NCBI GenBank assembly: GCA_003561875.1
Contig: PWVL01000210.1
Location: 1-53,080 of the forward strand
Origin: Desulfuromonadales bacterium
Lineage (GTDB): Bacteria > Desulfobacterota > Desulfuromonadia > Desulfuromonadales > Syntrophotaleaceae
Direction of reading: 5' to 3'
DNA: 53,080 nucleotides
Below, one piece after another: positions 41,418 through 50,760 of this stretch. The first letter of the stretch is position 1; every line of letters begins with the position of its first letter. The position numbers and the translations under genes were made by a program. Below the pieces are notes generated by a model. It was given only the letters and a program-made list of their open reading frames with translations. It had not been told where the DNA came from and searched no databases.

Positions 41418-41822
41418 TTAATAGGCCCGTTGCTCCATATCGATGAGCAGTTGCCGAAGCTTCTGCCGCTCGGTTTCCAGGACGGTAAGCTCTTGTTTAA
41501 GGGCGTCGATCTGCTGCAGCTGTCTTCGCTGCCGATTTTGCAGTGCCGTCACTTCCCGTTGCAGTTGAAGAATTTTCCGCCCTCGAAGGGCGCTCTCCTC
41601 GGCCAGCTGTTCGAGTTCCCCGACCTTGGCGTTCCATGGGCTTTCCGGATAAGCCTCGGCCAGCTGTGCAAAATCCGCGGGGCGTTCGCCCCCGCCGGAA
41701 AAGGCCTGCATACCCTGCAGAAAAAGGCGCTCGTCTTCGCCAGTCCTGTTTTCGAAAAGCCCTCTGGCGGCGCAACCGTTCAGCAACACCACTGCCAGCA
41801 ACCAAAGCCAAAGTCGCGTCAT
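41418..41822 (-). CDS. Small coiled-coil lipoprotein
   Basis: A 134-aa protein whose start overlaps the stop of the GGDEF gene as ATGA. A signal peptide (LWLWLLAVVLLNG) ends in a lipobox LNGC with Cys17. Residues about 65-130 are strongly heptad-like (LQREVTALQNRQRRQLQQID, ALKQELTVLETERQKLRQLL). No enzymatic motif is seen. Translational coupling suggests it works with the neighbouring membrane-bound GGDEF protein, perhaps in the periplasm; this is inference. No named family recognised. Confidence 0.75.
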   Translation of the reverse strand: MTRLWLWLLAVVLLNGCAARGLFENRTGEDERLFLQGMQAFSGGGERPADFAQLAEAYPESPWNAKVGELEQLAEESALRGRKILQLQREVTALQNRQRRQLQQIDALKQELTVLETERQKLRQLLIDMEQRAY

Positions 41823-43144
41823 TTTCGCAACTCCCGCCGATCAATCAGAAAATTACTGCCAGGCAAGGTTTTCAGGTACTCTTTCATTTTGGCGCACTCC
41901 CTACCGATGGTCTCCGGCGTCGGATTGGCCAGGTTCCGGGTACAGACAACGGCTATGGACATGGACAACAGGGGAAATCGACGCTTTTCGCCATAGCGGT
42001 CCTCGCCGCTGAAATAGCCACGACGGCGGTCTTCTTCAGTATAAAACTCCGGCACCATGGCGTCAAAGGCCCTGATAAGTTCCCGGGCCAGATTTTCTGC
42101 CCGTTCCGGCGTGCTCAGCAGAATATAGTCGTCGCCGCCGATATGGCCGATCAGATCCTCGGGATTGCCGTGATCGGCCCCGATCCTGCGAACCAGGTCG
42201 CCCACCCGTAAAATCACTTCGCTACCGGCTGTGTAGCCGTATCGATCGCTGTAGGCTTTGAAATAATCAAGATCGACATAGACGTGCGCAAAAGGGCTTC
42301 CGGAAGCGATGCGTCGTTCCAGTTCGCTGCGAATAACGAGGTTACCGGGAAGCCGGGTCAATGGGTTGGCGTCGAGGTGATGTTGCTCAAGGTCCCGCAA
42401 TTTCAGGGCCATGTCGGCAAAATGCCGGGCCAGGTGACCAAATTCGTCGTGTCCTTCCAGAACCAGAGGATATCCGTAGTCACCCGCAGCGATAGCCCGG
42501 GTAGCGTGCCGCAACTGTTCCATGGCGCGGTGAATTTTCAGTATCACCCCGGCTGCCACCGGCACCGCCAGACCGATCCCGGCAAAGGCCAGAGTCAGGG
42601 TCAGACGGTAGCCTCGCCTTAATTGGGTCGCCAGTTGGCGCATGGTATCGTCCATGCCCTGTTCCCGAGCCTGACGGTAACCGGCAAGATCTTCGAGGAG
42701 TCGGTTGCGCTGCGGCGACAGCAGCACCGCTGAATGTGCTTCCGCGGCCTGCCACTGTTCCTCCTCAAGCAGCCTCAAGGATTCGGCGCGAAGCTCCTCA
42801 AAAGAGGCGAAACCCTCCTCCAGTTCCTGAAAACCGGTTTGCGCCAAATGGGGCCTCAAGGGAACCCAGAAGCTTTCCATTTCCTGCCGGCGATTTTCGA
42901 GAAGGGCCAGCACGGTAGCGTCCTGCAGCACCATAAGTTGTCTTTCCAGACGTTCATGGGCCAGAATGCTGCGAGAAAGGTCACCGGCCAGGGTGAATGT
43001 CTTGAACTCAACAGCGACAAGCCGTTCCGCCCGTCGTGTGACCGAGTTCAGGGCCGCAAGAGCGTAACCTGCCGCGGCAAAGCAGAAAACCACTACCAGC
43101 AGGTAGCCTGCGGCAATTTTTTGCGAAACAGTCAGGCGCAACAA
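41819..43144 (-). CDS. Membrane-bound sensor with HAMP and GGDEF-type domain (GGDDY signature)
   Basis: 441 aa from a TTG at 43144, with GAGG 10 bases upstream; no in-frame ATG or GTG lies nearby, and a second TTG at 43141 is possible. Helix 1 (about 11-32) and helix 2 (about 181-203) bracket a helical sensory region of about 145 residues. A HAMP linker (about 204-255) leads to the output domain (about 265-435). That domain has the Asp of VYVDLDYFKAYSD (D291) and the active-site signature GHIGGDDY (336-340). GGDEF is here GGDDY, so diguanylate cyclase activity is plausible but uncertain. The lipoprotein gene follows with an ATGA overlap. Confidence 0.85.
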   Translation of the reverse strand: MLRLTVSQKIAAGYLLVVVFCFAAAGYALAALNSVTRRAERLVAVEFKTFTLAGDLSRSILAHERLERQLMVLQDATVLALLENRRQEMESFWVPLRPHLAQTGFQELEEGFASFEELRAESLRLLEEEQWQAAEAHSAVLLSPQRNRLLEDLAGYRQAREQGMDDTMRQLATQLRRGYRLTLTLAFAGIGLAVPVAAGVILKIHRAMEQLRHATRAIAAGDYGYPLVLEGHDEFGHLARHFADMALKLRDLEQHHLDANPLTRLPGNLVIRSELERRIASGSPFAHVYVDLDYFKAYSDRYGYTAGSEVILRVGDLVRRIGADHGNPEDLIGHIGGDDYILLSTPERAENLARELIRAFDAMVPEFYTEEDRRRGYFSGEDRYGEKRRFPLLSMSIAVVCTRNLANPTPETIGRECAKMKEYLKTLPGSNFLIDRRELRK

Positions 43145-43228
43145 CGGGATTTCACCTCGCTCCCTTTTGCCCTGCGAAACAGACCCGTGGGAACATCCCG
43201 GGGGTCATCCCGCAACAAGGTACCGTCG

Positions 43229-43257
43229 ATTCTAACCGGAAGCCGACAAACGGACAA
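43229..43257 (-). promoter_or_regulatory. Likely promoter of the GGDEF/lipoprotein operon
   Basis: On the minus strand TTGTCC (43257-43252), 17 bases, TAGAAT (43234-43229). The transcript would start about 80 bases before the TTG start codon. The rest of 43145-43375 holds a run of nine or more G (about 43325-43333) and no gene. Confidence 0.55.
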
Positions 43258-43375
43258 GAAATTGCAACATAAGTGCCGGATAAAAAACACAGAAGAAAAT
43301 TTCTTCCGCCGAGAGCAACAGTTGAGGGGGGGGGAACTTCGGCTGCACGGACCGGGACAGATTTTCAACAGGCCA

Positions 43376-44023
43376 CTATCCGCTGACGGCGGGAAGATAC
43401 TCGCGAACGCCGCGAAATGTCTTGCGGTGAATGGGGCTGGGGCCGAGTTCGGCTATCGCCCGGCGATGGGCGGTACAGCCATAACCCTTGTGGTCGGCAA
43501 AGCCGTAACCGGGAAAACAACGATCGTAATGCACCATCAGGCGATCCCGAACCACCTTGGCAATGACCGAGGCAGCGGAAATGGAAAGAGAGCGGCTGTC
43601 GCCTTTTTTGAGTGTGCGTTGCGGAACAGAACCGGGCAACGGCGTGATGCCGTCGATGAGCAGGTAGCCGGGAGGAGGGTGAAGTCGTACCACGGCCCGC
43701 GCCATGGCCTGAAGGGTGGCCTGAAGAATATTGATTGCATCGATCTCTTCCGCAGGGGCGAGTCCGATCCCCACGGCCACAGCCTGTTGCCGAATACGGC
43801 CGTAAAGCTCCTCACGCCGCTTCGGGCTGAGTTTCTTTGAGTCGGTCAGGCCCGGCAGATCGGAATCAGGGGGAAGCACCACCGCCGCAGCCACCACCGG
43901 TCCGGCCAGGGGCCCGCGGCCCGCTTCGTCAATTCCGGCTATCCGTTCATACCCCCGGGCCCACAGGCTGTTCTCGAACAGCAGCGGGTGTTCCGAGGCT
44001 GCGGCAAACAACTCCAGAGTCAC
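43376..44023 (-). CDS. rnhB: Ribonuclease HII
   Basis: 215 aa from GTG 44023, chosen because GGAG lies 7 bases upstream; the open frame extends to 44086 without family similarity. It cleaves RNA of RNA-DNA hybrids. Acidic residues appear in [25 protein letters not shown] and [28 protein letters not shown] and [15 protein letters not shown] are typical. It follows rplS after a strong hairpin, so expression may be reduced relative to the ribosomal gene. Confidence 0.97.
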   Translation of the reverse strand: MTLELFAAASEHPLLFENSLWARGYERIAGIDEAGRGPLAGPVVAAAVVLPPDSDLPGLTDSKKLSPKRREELYGRIRQQAVAVGIGLAPAEEIDAINILQATLQAMARAVVRLHPPPGYLLIDGITPLPGSVPQRTLKKGDSRSLSISAASVIAKVVRDRLMVHYDRCFPGYGFADHKGYGCTAHRRAIAELGPSPIHRKTFRGVREYLPAVSG

Positions 44024-44084
44024 GCAAGTTCTCCAAAAAGCCGGAAAAAGATGCTGCCGGGACGGTTTGCCCCGTACCAACAGC

Positions 44085-44111
44085 AAGGGCCCCGGAATTA
44101 CCGGGGCCCTT
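44085..44111 (-). terminator. 11-bp hairpin between rplS and rnhB
   Basis: AAGGGCCCCGG (44085-44095) pairs perfectly with CCGGGGCCCTT (44101-44111) across a 5-base loop. On the minus strand it is followed by GCTGTTGG, which lacks a strong T-run. It may act as a partial terminator or 3'-end stabiliser. Confidence 0.6.
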
Positions 44112-44127
44112 GACAGTGGCTGGCGAA

Positions 44128-44475
44128 TCAGGCCCGGCGGAGTTCGCGAATCCGTGCGGCCTTGCCCTGCAGTTTGCGCAGGTAATAAAGCTTGGCCCGA
44201 CGCACACGGCCGACCATCATCACCTCAATCCCTTCGATGACCGGCGAATGGAGAGGGAAAACACGCTCGACCCCCATTCCTCCGGATACCTTGCGAACCG
44301 TAAAGGTGGAACCAAGGCCACGATTAACGCGCTTGATGCAGACCCCCTGAAAAGCCTGAATGCGCTGTTTGTCGCCTTCAACGATTTTTACCTGCACCTT
44401 CAGAGTGTCGCCGGCCTTGAAGGGCGGAATGTTCTTTTTCATCTGTTCCATTTCCAAGCGGTCAATAACGTTCAT
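44128..44475 (-). CDS. rplS: 50S ribosomal protein L19
   Basis: 115 aa, [20 protein letters not shown], with AGGAGG about 5 bases upstream. Recognised stretches are [38 protein letters not shown] and [19 protein letters not shown]. Normal length. L19 sits at the 30S-50S interface. It follows the SPOUT methylase gene after a 78-base gap that contains a CATCCGGA palindrome. Confidence 0.98.
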   Translation of the reverse strand: MNVIDRLEMEQMKKNIPPFKAGDTLKVQVKIVEGDKQRIQAFQGVCIKRVNRGLGSTFTVRKVSGGMGVERVFPLHSPVIEGIEVMMVGRVRRAKLYYLRKLQGKAARIRELRRA

Positions 44476-44530
44476 ATCTTCCTCCTCAGCAACGAGCTGT
44501 TGTTTTCAGGTTGCATGTTTAGATAATGTC

Positions 44531-44557
44531 CATCCGGAAACTCCGGATGAAAACTAG
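44531..44557. repeat. Palindromic repeat at the methylase stop codon, sister of the ftsQ-ftsA element ends
   Basis: CATCCGGA (44531-44538) pairs with TCCGGATG (44542-44549) and is followed by AAAACTAG (44550-44557). The CTAG carries the TAG stop (44556-44554) of the neighbouring minus-strand gene. The same CTAGTTT...CATCCGGA...TCCGGATG arrangement follows the ftsQ stop at 17292. Confidence 0.75.
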
Positions 44558-45120
44558 ATATCCGTCGTTCCCAGCAGCCGATCGAGCATGATCGCGGCGG
44601 CCGAGCGCACCGGTAAATGATTGTAAGGATCGCCGGCACCGACTATCGGCTCCAGCACCGTCCATTCCTGTTCAAAAAGATCCGGGGCCAGGCCCCAGCC
44701 GGTACCGAGCACCAGTAGCAAAGCCTTTTCCCCGAGCAACTCCCGACAACACCGAAAGCTGATACCGCCGGTGGTGGAAGCACCGGTAAGAACGGGCCAG
44801 GGCTGCCGGCCACTCCGTTCCTGCCAGTCGGCCAGAGCTTCCTGCAGGTCAGCCACCACGGTCACCAGTTTGAGAGCTTCGGCCCGCTTCGGGTTATAAG
44901 CGGCGCCATACCCGTGGCGCCAGTGATCCAGAATACGCGCTACCAGCTGCTGTTGTTCGGCCACCGGGGTTACCACGTAAACCCTGTCGACACTGTAGGT
45001 GCGGGCAGTGCGGGCCAGGTCGTGGATATCCAGATTGGTAACCGCCGTGGTAATCCGATCTCCCCGCCGATCCAGGACCGGATGATGCACCAGAGCAATG
45101 GCCACGGACCGCCGCTTCAT
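44554..45120 (-). CDS. SPOUT-type RNA methyltransferase (Methyltrn_RNA_4-like)
   Basis: 188 aa from ATG 45120, which overlaps the trmD stop as ATGA; ATG 45138 would add six residues. N-terminal [20 protein letters not shown], middle [20 protein letters not shown] and C-terminal [18 protein letters not shown] followed by [19 protein letters not shown] fit the uncharacterised SAM-dependent RNA methylase family. That family is usually encoded between trmD and rplS. The GTGWGL and YNHLPVRSA stretches form the predicted trefoil-knot SAM site. The RNA target is unknown. The last codon overlaps the palindromic repeat at 44531-44557. Confidence 0.85.
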   Translation of the reverse strand: MKRRSVAIALVHHPVLDRRGDRITTAVTNLDIHDLARTARTYSVDRVYVVTPVAEQQQLVARILDHWRHGYGAAYNPKRAEALKLVTVVADLQEALADWQERSGRQPWPVLTGASTTGGISFRCCRELLGEKALLLVLGTGWGLAPDLFEQEWTVLEPIVGAGDPYNHLPVRSAAAIMLDRLLGTTDI

Positions 45121-45860
45121 GAACTCTCGCCGCGACATTCCCTGCGCAGCTCCTCGAGCCAGAGCCGATCCTGCGGACTCAGTTCCGCCTTGTCCAGCAG
45201 ATCAGGCCGCCGCTGCAGGGTGCGGCGCAACTGTTGTTTTCGGCGCCATTCGGCGATAGCGGCATGATTGCCGGACAGCAGAACCTCGGGTACCGGCATG
45301 CCTCGGAAAACGGCGGGCCGAGTGTACTGGGGATGCTCCAGAAGTCCATCCGCGTGGGAATCTTTGAGAGCACTGGCCGGGCAGCCGAGCACGCCGGGCA
45401 CCAATCGTGCTACGGCATCGATCATCACCATGGCGGCCAGTTCACCGCCGGTCAAAACAAAATCCCCGAGGGAAAATTCGTCATCCACCAGAGTGCGTAC
45501 CCGCTCATCAAAACCTTCGTAGCGCCCGCAGACAAAAACAAGCCGCCGCTCACCGGCCAATGCCCGGGCGTGATGCTGGCGAAAGGGAACCCCCTGGGGA
45601 GTCATCAGCAGCGCCCGGGGACGGGGCTCCCGAGACACCAGTTCGTCAAGAGCCCGGGCAATCGGTTCCGGCTTCATCACCATTCCGTCGCCGCCGCCGT
45701 AGGGCGTGTCGTCCGTCACCTGATGCCGACCTTCGGCCCAATCCCGCAGGTTATGGGCAACAACACGAATGCGCCCGGAGGCCTGCGCTTTTCCGAGAAT
45801 ACTGTCGGAAAAAGGCGATTCGCAGAGGGCGGGAAACAGGGTCAATAGCTCAAAGATCAT
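45117..45860 (-). CDS. trmD: tRNA (guanine(37)-N1)-methyltransferase
   Basis: 247 aa from ATG 45860 ([20 protein letters not shown]), overlapping the rimM end by 11 bases. TrmD makes m1G37 and prevents frameshifting. The SPOUT knot motifs are [22 protein letters not shown] and [20 protein letters not shown], and [17 protein letters not shown] is also present. The open frame extends upstream inside rimM but without family similarity. Confidence 0.98.
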   Translation of the reverse strand: MIFELLTLFPALCESPFSDSILGKAQASGRIRVVAHNLRDWAEGRHQVTDDTPYGGGDGMVMKPEPIARALDELVSREPRPRALLMTPQGVPFRQHHARALAGERRLVFVCGRYEGFDERVRTLVDDEFSLGDFVLTGGELAAMVMIDAVARLVPGVLGCPASALKDSHADGLLEHPQYTRPAVFRGMPVPEVLLSGNHAAIAEWRRKQQLRRTLQRRPDLLDKAELSPQDRLWLEELRRECRGESS

Positions 45861-46386
45861 TGGATTTTTCAACCAGACCTTCGGGCAGATCGAAAAAAAC
45901 GACACCGGCCGACCGATCCACTCGCACCAGAAACCGATCCACCGCAGGAATCAGCACCTCTCCGAAAGGTCCCATGACAACATAGATATCGTGGGCTGCT
46001 GTAGTGAACATTTCGGTGAGGACCCCGAGGTCCCCTTCGGTACGATCGACAGCCCGAAGGCCCCGCAACTGGTGCCAGTAATAGGTGCCCGGAGATAGTT
46101 CAGGGAGCCGCGCCGGGTCGATGAGAACCGCAGCCCCTCTGTAATCATCGGCCCTGGCGACCTCATCGAATCCATCCAGCTTGACCAGCAGATTGCCGCG
46201 CACGGAACCGCGATGGCGAATGCGACATGGGACCGGCGCTCCATCGGACTGCTGAAGATACAACTCGTCGTGTTCAAGCAAAACCGAAAAATCGGGGTCT
46301 TCCGAGCGCAGCTTCAACTCTCCCCGAAGTCCGTGGCTGCCCGCCACCACCCCGACCCGCAGCAATTCCTTCACCGGTCTGATCAT
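45850..46386 (-). CDS. rimM: Ribosome maturation factor RimM
   Basis: 178 aa with N-terminal [19 protein letters not shown] and a C-terminal PRC-barrel region ([35 protein letters not shown]). It binds S19 and helps assemble the 30S head. Its start touches the khpA stop and its end overlaps trmD, so the genes are probably translationally coupled. Confidence 0.95.
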   Translation of the reverse strand: MIRPVKELLRVGVVAGSHGLRGELKLRSEDPDFSVLLEHDELYLQQSDGAPVPCRIRHRGSVRGNLLVKLDGFDEVARADDYRGAAVLIDPARLPELSPGTYYWHQLRGLRAVDRTEGDLGVLTEMFTTAAHDIYVVMGPFGEVLIPAVDRFLVRVDRSAGVVFFDLPEGLVEKSNDL

Positions 46387-46619
46387 TACTCCAGAATCTG
46401 CAAGCTGGCCCGTTTCGCTTCCCGGGTAGCTTTGGCATTCAGCAACGTTCGCATGGCTTTGGCGGTACGTCCCTGCTTGCCGATAATTCGTCCCATATCT
46501 TCCGGTGCAGCGGCAAGCTGCAAGAGCATGCTGCCGTCTCCGTTGTCTTCCATGGTGACGATAACCGCATCCGGTTTTTCCACAAGCGACCTGGCGATGA
46601 ACTCGATAAGCTCTTTCAT
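46386..46619 (-). CDS. khpA: KH-domain RNA-binding protein KhpA
   Basis: 77 aa from ATG 46619 (MKELIEFIARSLVEKPDAVI), with GAGGA about 7 bases upstream. A single type II KH domain with the GxxG loop in GRIIGKQGRTAKAMRTLL. Conserved between rpsP and rimM in many bacteria, where it binds RNA, often with KhpB. Confidence 0.95.
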   Translation of the reverse strand: MKELIEFIARSLVEKPDAVIVTMEDNGDGSMLLQLAAAPEDMGRIIGKQGRTAKAMRTLLNAKATREAKRASLQILE

Positions 46620-46677
46620 GGGCAGTCCTCTTTCAAGAAGCTTCCCACCACGGCCCCAAAACCTGCCTTTAAAACCC

Positions 46678-46938
46678 TTAAGCCTGCTTGAACTTGCTCC
46701 ACAGGCCTTTGTCGCGAAGCAGACGCCGGACCGTTTCTGTGGGCTGGGCACCCTTTTTCAGCCAGTCCATGACCCGTTCTTCGTCAATTTGGACCATGAC
46801 CGGGGTCTGGCGCGGATCGTACTGGCCGAGATTCTCAATAAAACGACCGTCACGGGGATTCCGCTCGTCAGCTACCACAACCTGATAAAAAGGTTTCTTT
46901 TTTGCGCCGCCGCGGGCCAGTCTGATTTTTGTTGCCAT
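46678..46938 (-). CDS. rpsP: 30S ribosomal protein S16
   Basis: 86 aa from ATG 46938 ([20 protein letters not shown]), with AGGA about 7 bases upstream. [20 protein letters not shown] and the ending [19 protein letters not shown] match S16. The upstream in-frame extension to 47043 is not conserved. It lies 85 bases after ffh. Confidence 0.98.
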   Translation of the reverse strand: MATKIRLARGGAKKKPFYQVVVADERNPRDGRFIENLGQYDPRQTPVMVQIDEERVMDWLKKGAQPTETVRRLLRDKGLWSKFKQA

Positions 46939-47023
46939 CCGCTGTTCCTCCTGAATGTTTCGAACGGTTGCCCGTTGTGTTTGCCAATGGGGATATGGGT
47001 AGGGAATCCCCGGAAACAAGCCT

Positions 47024-48373
47024 TTAAAAGGGCATACCTCCACGCCCCATGAGGCTCTTCATTCCTTTAGGACCCATTTTCTGCATCTTCTTCATCATTT
47101 TCTGTGCTTCACCAAAGCGCTTCATCAACTGATTGACATCCTGAACCGTAGTGCCGCTTCCCCGCGCAATACGCATACGCCGCGATCCGTTGAGAATTCG
47201 CTGATCACGCCGCTCCCGAGGAGTCATGGAATTGATGATCGCCTCGATTTTCTTCATTTCCTTGTCGGGCAGCTGCATGTCACCCATTTTTTTCATGGCT
47301 TTGCCAGCTCCCGGAATCATTTTCAGAAGGGATTCCAGGCTGCCCATTTTCTTGATGGTGTGCAGCTGGTCGCGAAAGGTTTCGAGGGTAAAACCGTCCC
47401 GGCGCAACTGCTGTTCCAGGCGCAGGGTGTCTTCCTGCTCCATGGCCGACTCGGCCTTTTCGATCAGGGACAGCACATCCCCCATGCCGAGAATCCTCTG
47501 GGCCATGCGGTCGGCATGAAAAACTTCCAGAGCGTCGAGCTTTTCCCCCATCCCGACCAGTTTGATCGGTTTGCCGGTCACCGCCCGGATGGACAAAGCG
47601 GCACCGCCCCGGGCGTCACCGTCGAGCTTGGTCAGAACTACGCCGCTGATATCCAGCCGTTCGTTGAAACTTTCGGCGACATTGACCGCATCCTGCCCGG
47701 TCATGGCGTCGGCCACCAGGAGGATCTCCCGAGGCTGCAGTGAGGCCCGAATCCGAACCAGTTCCTCCATCAACTGATCGTCGATATGCAATCGTCCGGC
47801 GGTATCGAGAATCAGGGTGTCAAAACCGTTCAGCTCGGCATAGCGACGGGCCCCTTCACAGATCGCCACAGGATTGTCCGCCGGGTCGCTGTCGTACACT
47901 GGAATTTCCAGCTGCCGCCCCAGGGTCTTGAGCTGATCGATGGCGGCAGGTCGATAGACATCGGCCGGCACCAGCAGCGGGGATCGTTTCTGGCGTCGCA
48001 GCTGCAGCGCCAGCTTGGCGCAGGAGGTGGTCTTACCCGACCCCTGCAAGCCGCAGAGCATGATCGCCACCGGCGGTCGCGCCGCGAGATCGAGTCGGTT
48101 GTCTTCACCCTCGCCCATCAACCGGCCGAGTTCGTCCCTGACGACCTTGATCACCTGCTGGGCGGGATTGAGGCTCTTGAGAACCTCCTGCCCCAGGGCC
48201 CGCTCCCGAACCGTGGCGACAAAATCCTTGACCACGCGAAAATTGACGTCGGCCTCCAGCAGCGCCAGACGAACTTCGCGCAAGGTCTGCTTGATGTTGT
48301 CTTCGCTGAGAACTCCGCGACCGCGCAGCTTTTTAAAGACCGAATCAAGTTTTTCCGACAGATTATCGAACAT
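47024..48373 (-). CDS. ffh: Signal recognition particle protein Ffh
   Basis: 449 aa from ATG 48373 ([20 protein letters not shown]), with GGAG about 4 bases upstream. The N domain is followed by the GTPase G domain ([42 protein letters not shown]). A methionine-rich M domain ([20 protein letters not shown]) binds 4.5S RNA and signal peptides. Targets membrane proteins to SecYEG with FtsY. First gene of the translation operon. The gene for 4.5S RNA is not in the window. Confidence 0.98.
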   Translation of the reverse strand: MFDNLSEKLDSVFKKLRGRGVLSEDNIKQTLREVRLALLEADVNFRVVKDFVATVRERALGQEVLKSLNPAQQVIKVVRDELGRLMGEGEDNRLDLAARPPVAIMLCGLQGSGKTTSCAKLALQLRRQKRSPLLVPADVYRPAAIDQLKTLGRQLEIPVYDSDPADNPVAICEGARRYAELNGFDTLILDTAGRLHIDDQLMEELVRIRASLQPREILLVADAMTGQDAVNVAESFNERLDISGVVLTKLDGDARGGAALSIRAVTGKPIKLVGMGEKLDALEVFHADRMAQRILGMGDVLSLIEKAESAMEQEDTLRLEQQLRRDGFTLETFRDQLHTIKKMGSLESLLKMIPGAGKAMKKMGDMQLPDKEMKKIEAIINSMTPRERRDQRILNGSRRMRIARGSGTTVQDVNQLMKRFGEAQKMMKKMQKMGPKGMKSLMGRGGMPF

Positions 48374-48419
48374 GATTCTCCAGGAAAAAAACACTGGTCA
48401 CGCAAAATTGCAAAAGGGA

Positions 48420-48448
48420 ACTATATGTAAGCACTCCGGCTTTGTCAA
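48420..48448 (-). promoter_or_regulatory. Sigma70-type promoter of the ffh operon
   Basis: On the minus strand TTGACA (48448-48443), 17 bases, TATAGT (48425-48420), about 46 bases before the ffh ATG. Hexamers and spacing are identical to those of the dcw promoter. Confidence 0.85.
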
Positions 48449-48611
48449 GGAGAAAACCCCGCTGGAATCAGGTGATTGGACTGCCGCGCCAAAGCCTGTT
48501 CACCGTCTTTTACGGGGCTACCATTTCAGGGGTTTTAGCGAAAGCCGATGCCCGGAAAAACAAACGGCGGCGGGGTTTACCGAACCACGACTGAAAACGG
48601 TGTGCCGGCGA

Positions 48612-48641
48612 TTGACAGCAGGGATAAAAAACCGCTAGAGT
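48612..48641 (+). promoter_or_regulatory. Possible promoter for the DUF721 gene
   Basis: TTGACA (48612-48617), 18 bases, TAGAGT (48636-48641). It would give a leader of about 130 bases. The remainder of 48449-48779 shows no gene. Confidence 0.45.
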
Positions 48642-48779
48642 CTCGGCTTCAAGTCGGCACGGCTTCCCGCCCAATCCGCCGGAAAGGCTGGCACCGTAGC
48701 TCGCAAAGCACTCCCGGCCCCGTGCGGAATCTTGCGGAAAACAGCGAGTTGACCCACCGTCTGGAAAGGTCGCAACCTT

Positions 48780-49289
48780 ATGGATCCGTCCCATCGCCAT
48801 CGTCAGGTCATCGGCATCGGCAGCGTTCTCGACAGCCTGCTCGAACAAAGGGGCATGGAAGAAAAGCTTCGCCGCTACCGGGCCTGGCAGCTCTGGGACC
48901 GGGTGGTGGGACCGCAGATCGCTGCCCGGGCCCGGCCCTGCAAGCTGCGGGACAGGGTGCTGGAGATCCGGGTGGATCATCCAGTGTGGATGCAGCAACT
49001 GCAGCTTATGAAGCCACGCATTCTGCAACGGCTTAACAACGCCCTCGGCGAAAATTTGATCCACGACATCTACCTGCGCCACGGCCGCCCCCGCCGGGAT
49101 CCGACCCCCGCCGTTTCCGAACCGCCGGGATTGAACTGGCAGCAGGCTCAACTCTCGGCCGATGAAGAGAACCAGATTGCCCGCACCGTCGCGTCACTGG
49201 CCGATCCGCAACTGCGCCAATGCCTGACAGAGCTTTTTCGCCGCCAGGCGCGCGTCAACAAGGCCCGTCGGGAGTACGCCGAAGACTGA
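48780..49289 (+). CDS. DUF721/DciA-family protein
   Basis: 169 aa from ATG 48780, with AAAGG about 11 bases upstream. The N-terminal half (VIGIGSVLDSLLEQRGMEEK, WQLWDRVVGPQIAARARPCK, VDHPVWMQQLQLMKPRILQR) matches DUF721, a KH-like domain. In other bacteria the family member DciA helps load the replicative helicase DnaB. The C-terminal half is charged and lower in conservation. It is convergent with the methylase gene, with 4 bases between the stops. Confidence 0.8.
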   Translation: MDPSHRHRQVIGIGSVLDSLLEQRGMEEKLRRYRAWQLWDRVVGPQIAARARPCKLRDRVLEIRVDHPVWMQQLQLMKPRILQRLNNALGENLIHDIYLRHGRPRRDPTPAVSEPPGLNWQQAQLSADEENQIARTVASLADPQLRQCLTELFRRQARVNKARREYAED

Positions 49290-49293
49290 CCTC

Positions 49294-50088
49294 TCAGCCG
49301 TCCCAGCCGGACTTTGTTCCGCAAATCGGCAGTCCGCAGTAGCAACTCAACACTTCGGCACTGTATTCCGCCCCCTGCCGAACATACAGGGGCGGATCCA
49401 GAACCAATCCGCACTGTCCCCCTCTTCGGCTTTCTACCAGCACCAGGCGGCCCTCGGCTTCAGGGCGGGAATGGACACAACGCAGCCGTTTAGGCTCCAG
49501 TCCGGCCTGACGCAATCGACTGAGCAGTTCGGCGAGACGCTCGGCAAGATAGATCAGGTAAAACCGGCCTCCGGTACCGAGAAGGTAGGCGGCGGCAGCG
49601 ATAAAATCGCCCAGATCTCCAGCTATTTCGTGGCGAGCTCGAGCCCTCTCCGATTTGGGGGAAATGCGGCCGCTGGCCAGCGGCCGGTAGGGCGGATTGG
49701 AAACCACCACCTGGGCACTCTCCGCTTTTAGGAGCCGACGAATTTCGCGCAGATCGGCCCGCCGAATGTCGATCCTGCCTTCAAGACCGTTCCAGGCCAC
49801 GCTGCGCCGGGAGCGCTCTGCAAGTTCCGGCTGCCGCTCTACGCCGATGATCCGTAAAGCCGAAGTGCGCCGGGCCAGCAACAGAGGCATAATGCCGCTG
49901 CCGCTGCCCAGATCCACCACGGTGTCGCCGGGAACGACCCTCGCAAAAGCGCACAGCAGGACCGGGTCAAGGGAAAAGCGGTAGCCGTCCCGCTGCTGAA
50001 TGATCTTCAGTGCGTCCGATCCCAGTTCGTCGAGGGTCTCCCCCGGACCCAATGGCTGTTTTTCCCGGGCAGGGTCAACCTCGGTCAT
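49294..50088 (-). CDS. TrmN6-like tRNA1(Val) adenine-N6 methyltransferase family
   Basis: A 264-aa class I SAM methyltransferase. Motif I is VVDLGSGSGIMPLLLA (about 58-73), and the N6-adenine/amine motif is VVSNPPYRPL (NPPY at 131-134). The N-terminal GYRFSLDPVLLCAFA is typical of the YfiC/TrmN6 group. It probably modifies A37 of a tRNA, though related enzymes have other substrates. The C-terminus is extended with a Cys-containing tail (YCGLPICGTKSGWDG). It lies 63 bases after purE on the same strand. Confidence 0.82.
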   Translation of the reverse strand: MTEVDPAREKQPLGPGETLDELGSDALKIIQQRDGYRFSLDPVLLCAFARVVPGDTVVDLGSGSGIMPLLLARRTSALRIIGVERQPELAERSRRSVAWNGLEGRIDIRRADLREIRRLLKAESAQVVVSNPPYRPLASGRISPKSERARARHEIAGDLGDFIAAAAYLLGTGGRFYLIYLAERLAELLSRLRQAGLEPKRLRCVHSRPEAEGRLVLVESRRGGQCGLVLDPPLYVRQGAEYSAEVLSCYCGLPICGTKSGWDG

Positions 50089-50151
50089 GGCCCTGAACTC
50101 CGTCCTGAAAGGAACCGGATCACAACGCCCGTCCCTTGTCTCGTGGTCTTG

Positions 50152-50670
50152 TTACAGACCGTCGGCAGCAAGGCGTTCCTGGACCGTCGAGGACTTTTCG
50201 CCCACTTTTTTCGCCATATCGGCCTTGAAATCGCTCAACCGGGAAGCCAGCGCCTCGTCGTCGGCGGCCAGCAGTTGAACTGCGAAAATTCCCGCGTTGC
50301 GGGCACCGGCCTTGCCGATGGCCATGGTCGCCACCGGAATGCCGGCAGGCATCTGCACCGTGGAAAGCAGAGCGTCCAATCCCTGCAGAGCCGACGAATC
50401 GATGGGCACACCGATCACCGGAAGGGGGGTTTCGGCGGCGATCACGCCCGCCAGATGCGCCGCCGCGCCGGCGCCGACGATCAGCGCCCTGATGCCCCGC
50501 TGACGGGCCATGCGGGCATAACCGGCGGTGCGCTCGGGAGACCGGTGAGCGCTCGAGACCTTCATTTCGTAGGAAATACCGAACCCTTTCAGGGCCCGGG
50601 CCGCTTCAACCATGATTTCGTAGTCGTTGTCGCTACCCATCAGAATACCGACCAGTGGTTTGTCACTCAT
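50152..50670 (-). CDS. purE: N5-carboxyaminoimidazole ribonucleotide mutase
   Basis: 172 aa. Class I PurE motifs are VGILMGSDNDYEIM, VSSAHRSPERT with His42, and IVGAGAAAHLAGVIAAETPL. It converts N5-CAIR to CAIR in purine synthesis. No purK is next to it. It is the third purine gene of this minus-strand run, 90 bases after purD. Confidence 0.97.
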   Translation of the reverse strand: MSDKPLVGILMGSDNDYEIMVEAARALKGFGISYEMKVSSAHRSPERTAGYARMARQRGIRALIVGAGAAAHLAGVIAAETPLPVIGVPIDSSALQGLDALLSTVQMPAGIPVATMAIGKAGARNAGIFAVQLLAADDEALASRLSDFKADMAKKVGEKSSTVQERLAADGL

Positions 50671-50760
50671 CGCCAGATCGCTCCTTTTTCAGACTGTTTG
50701 GAAGACTGGATATCGGTTACCCAGCGGTCGCCGGCAAAAACCCCGCATAGCACCCGCGCA

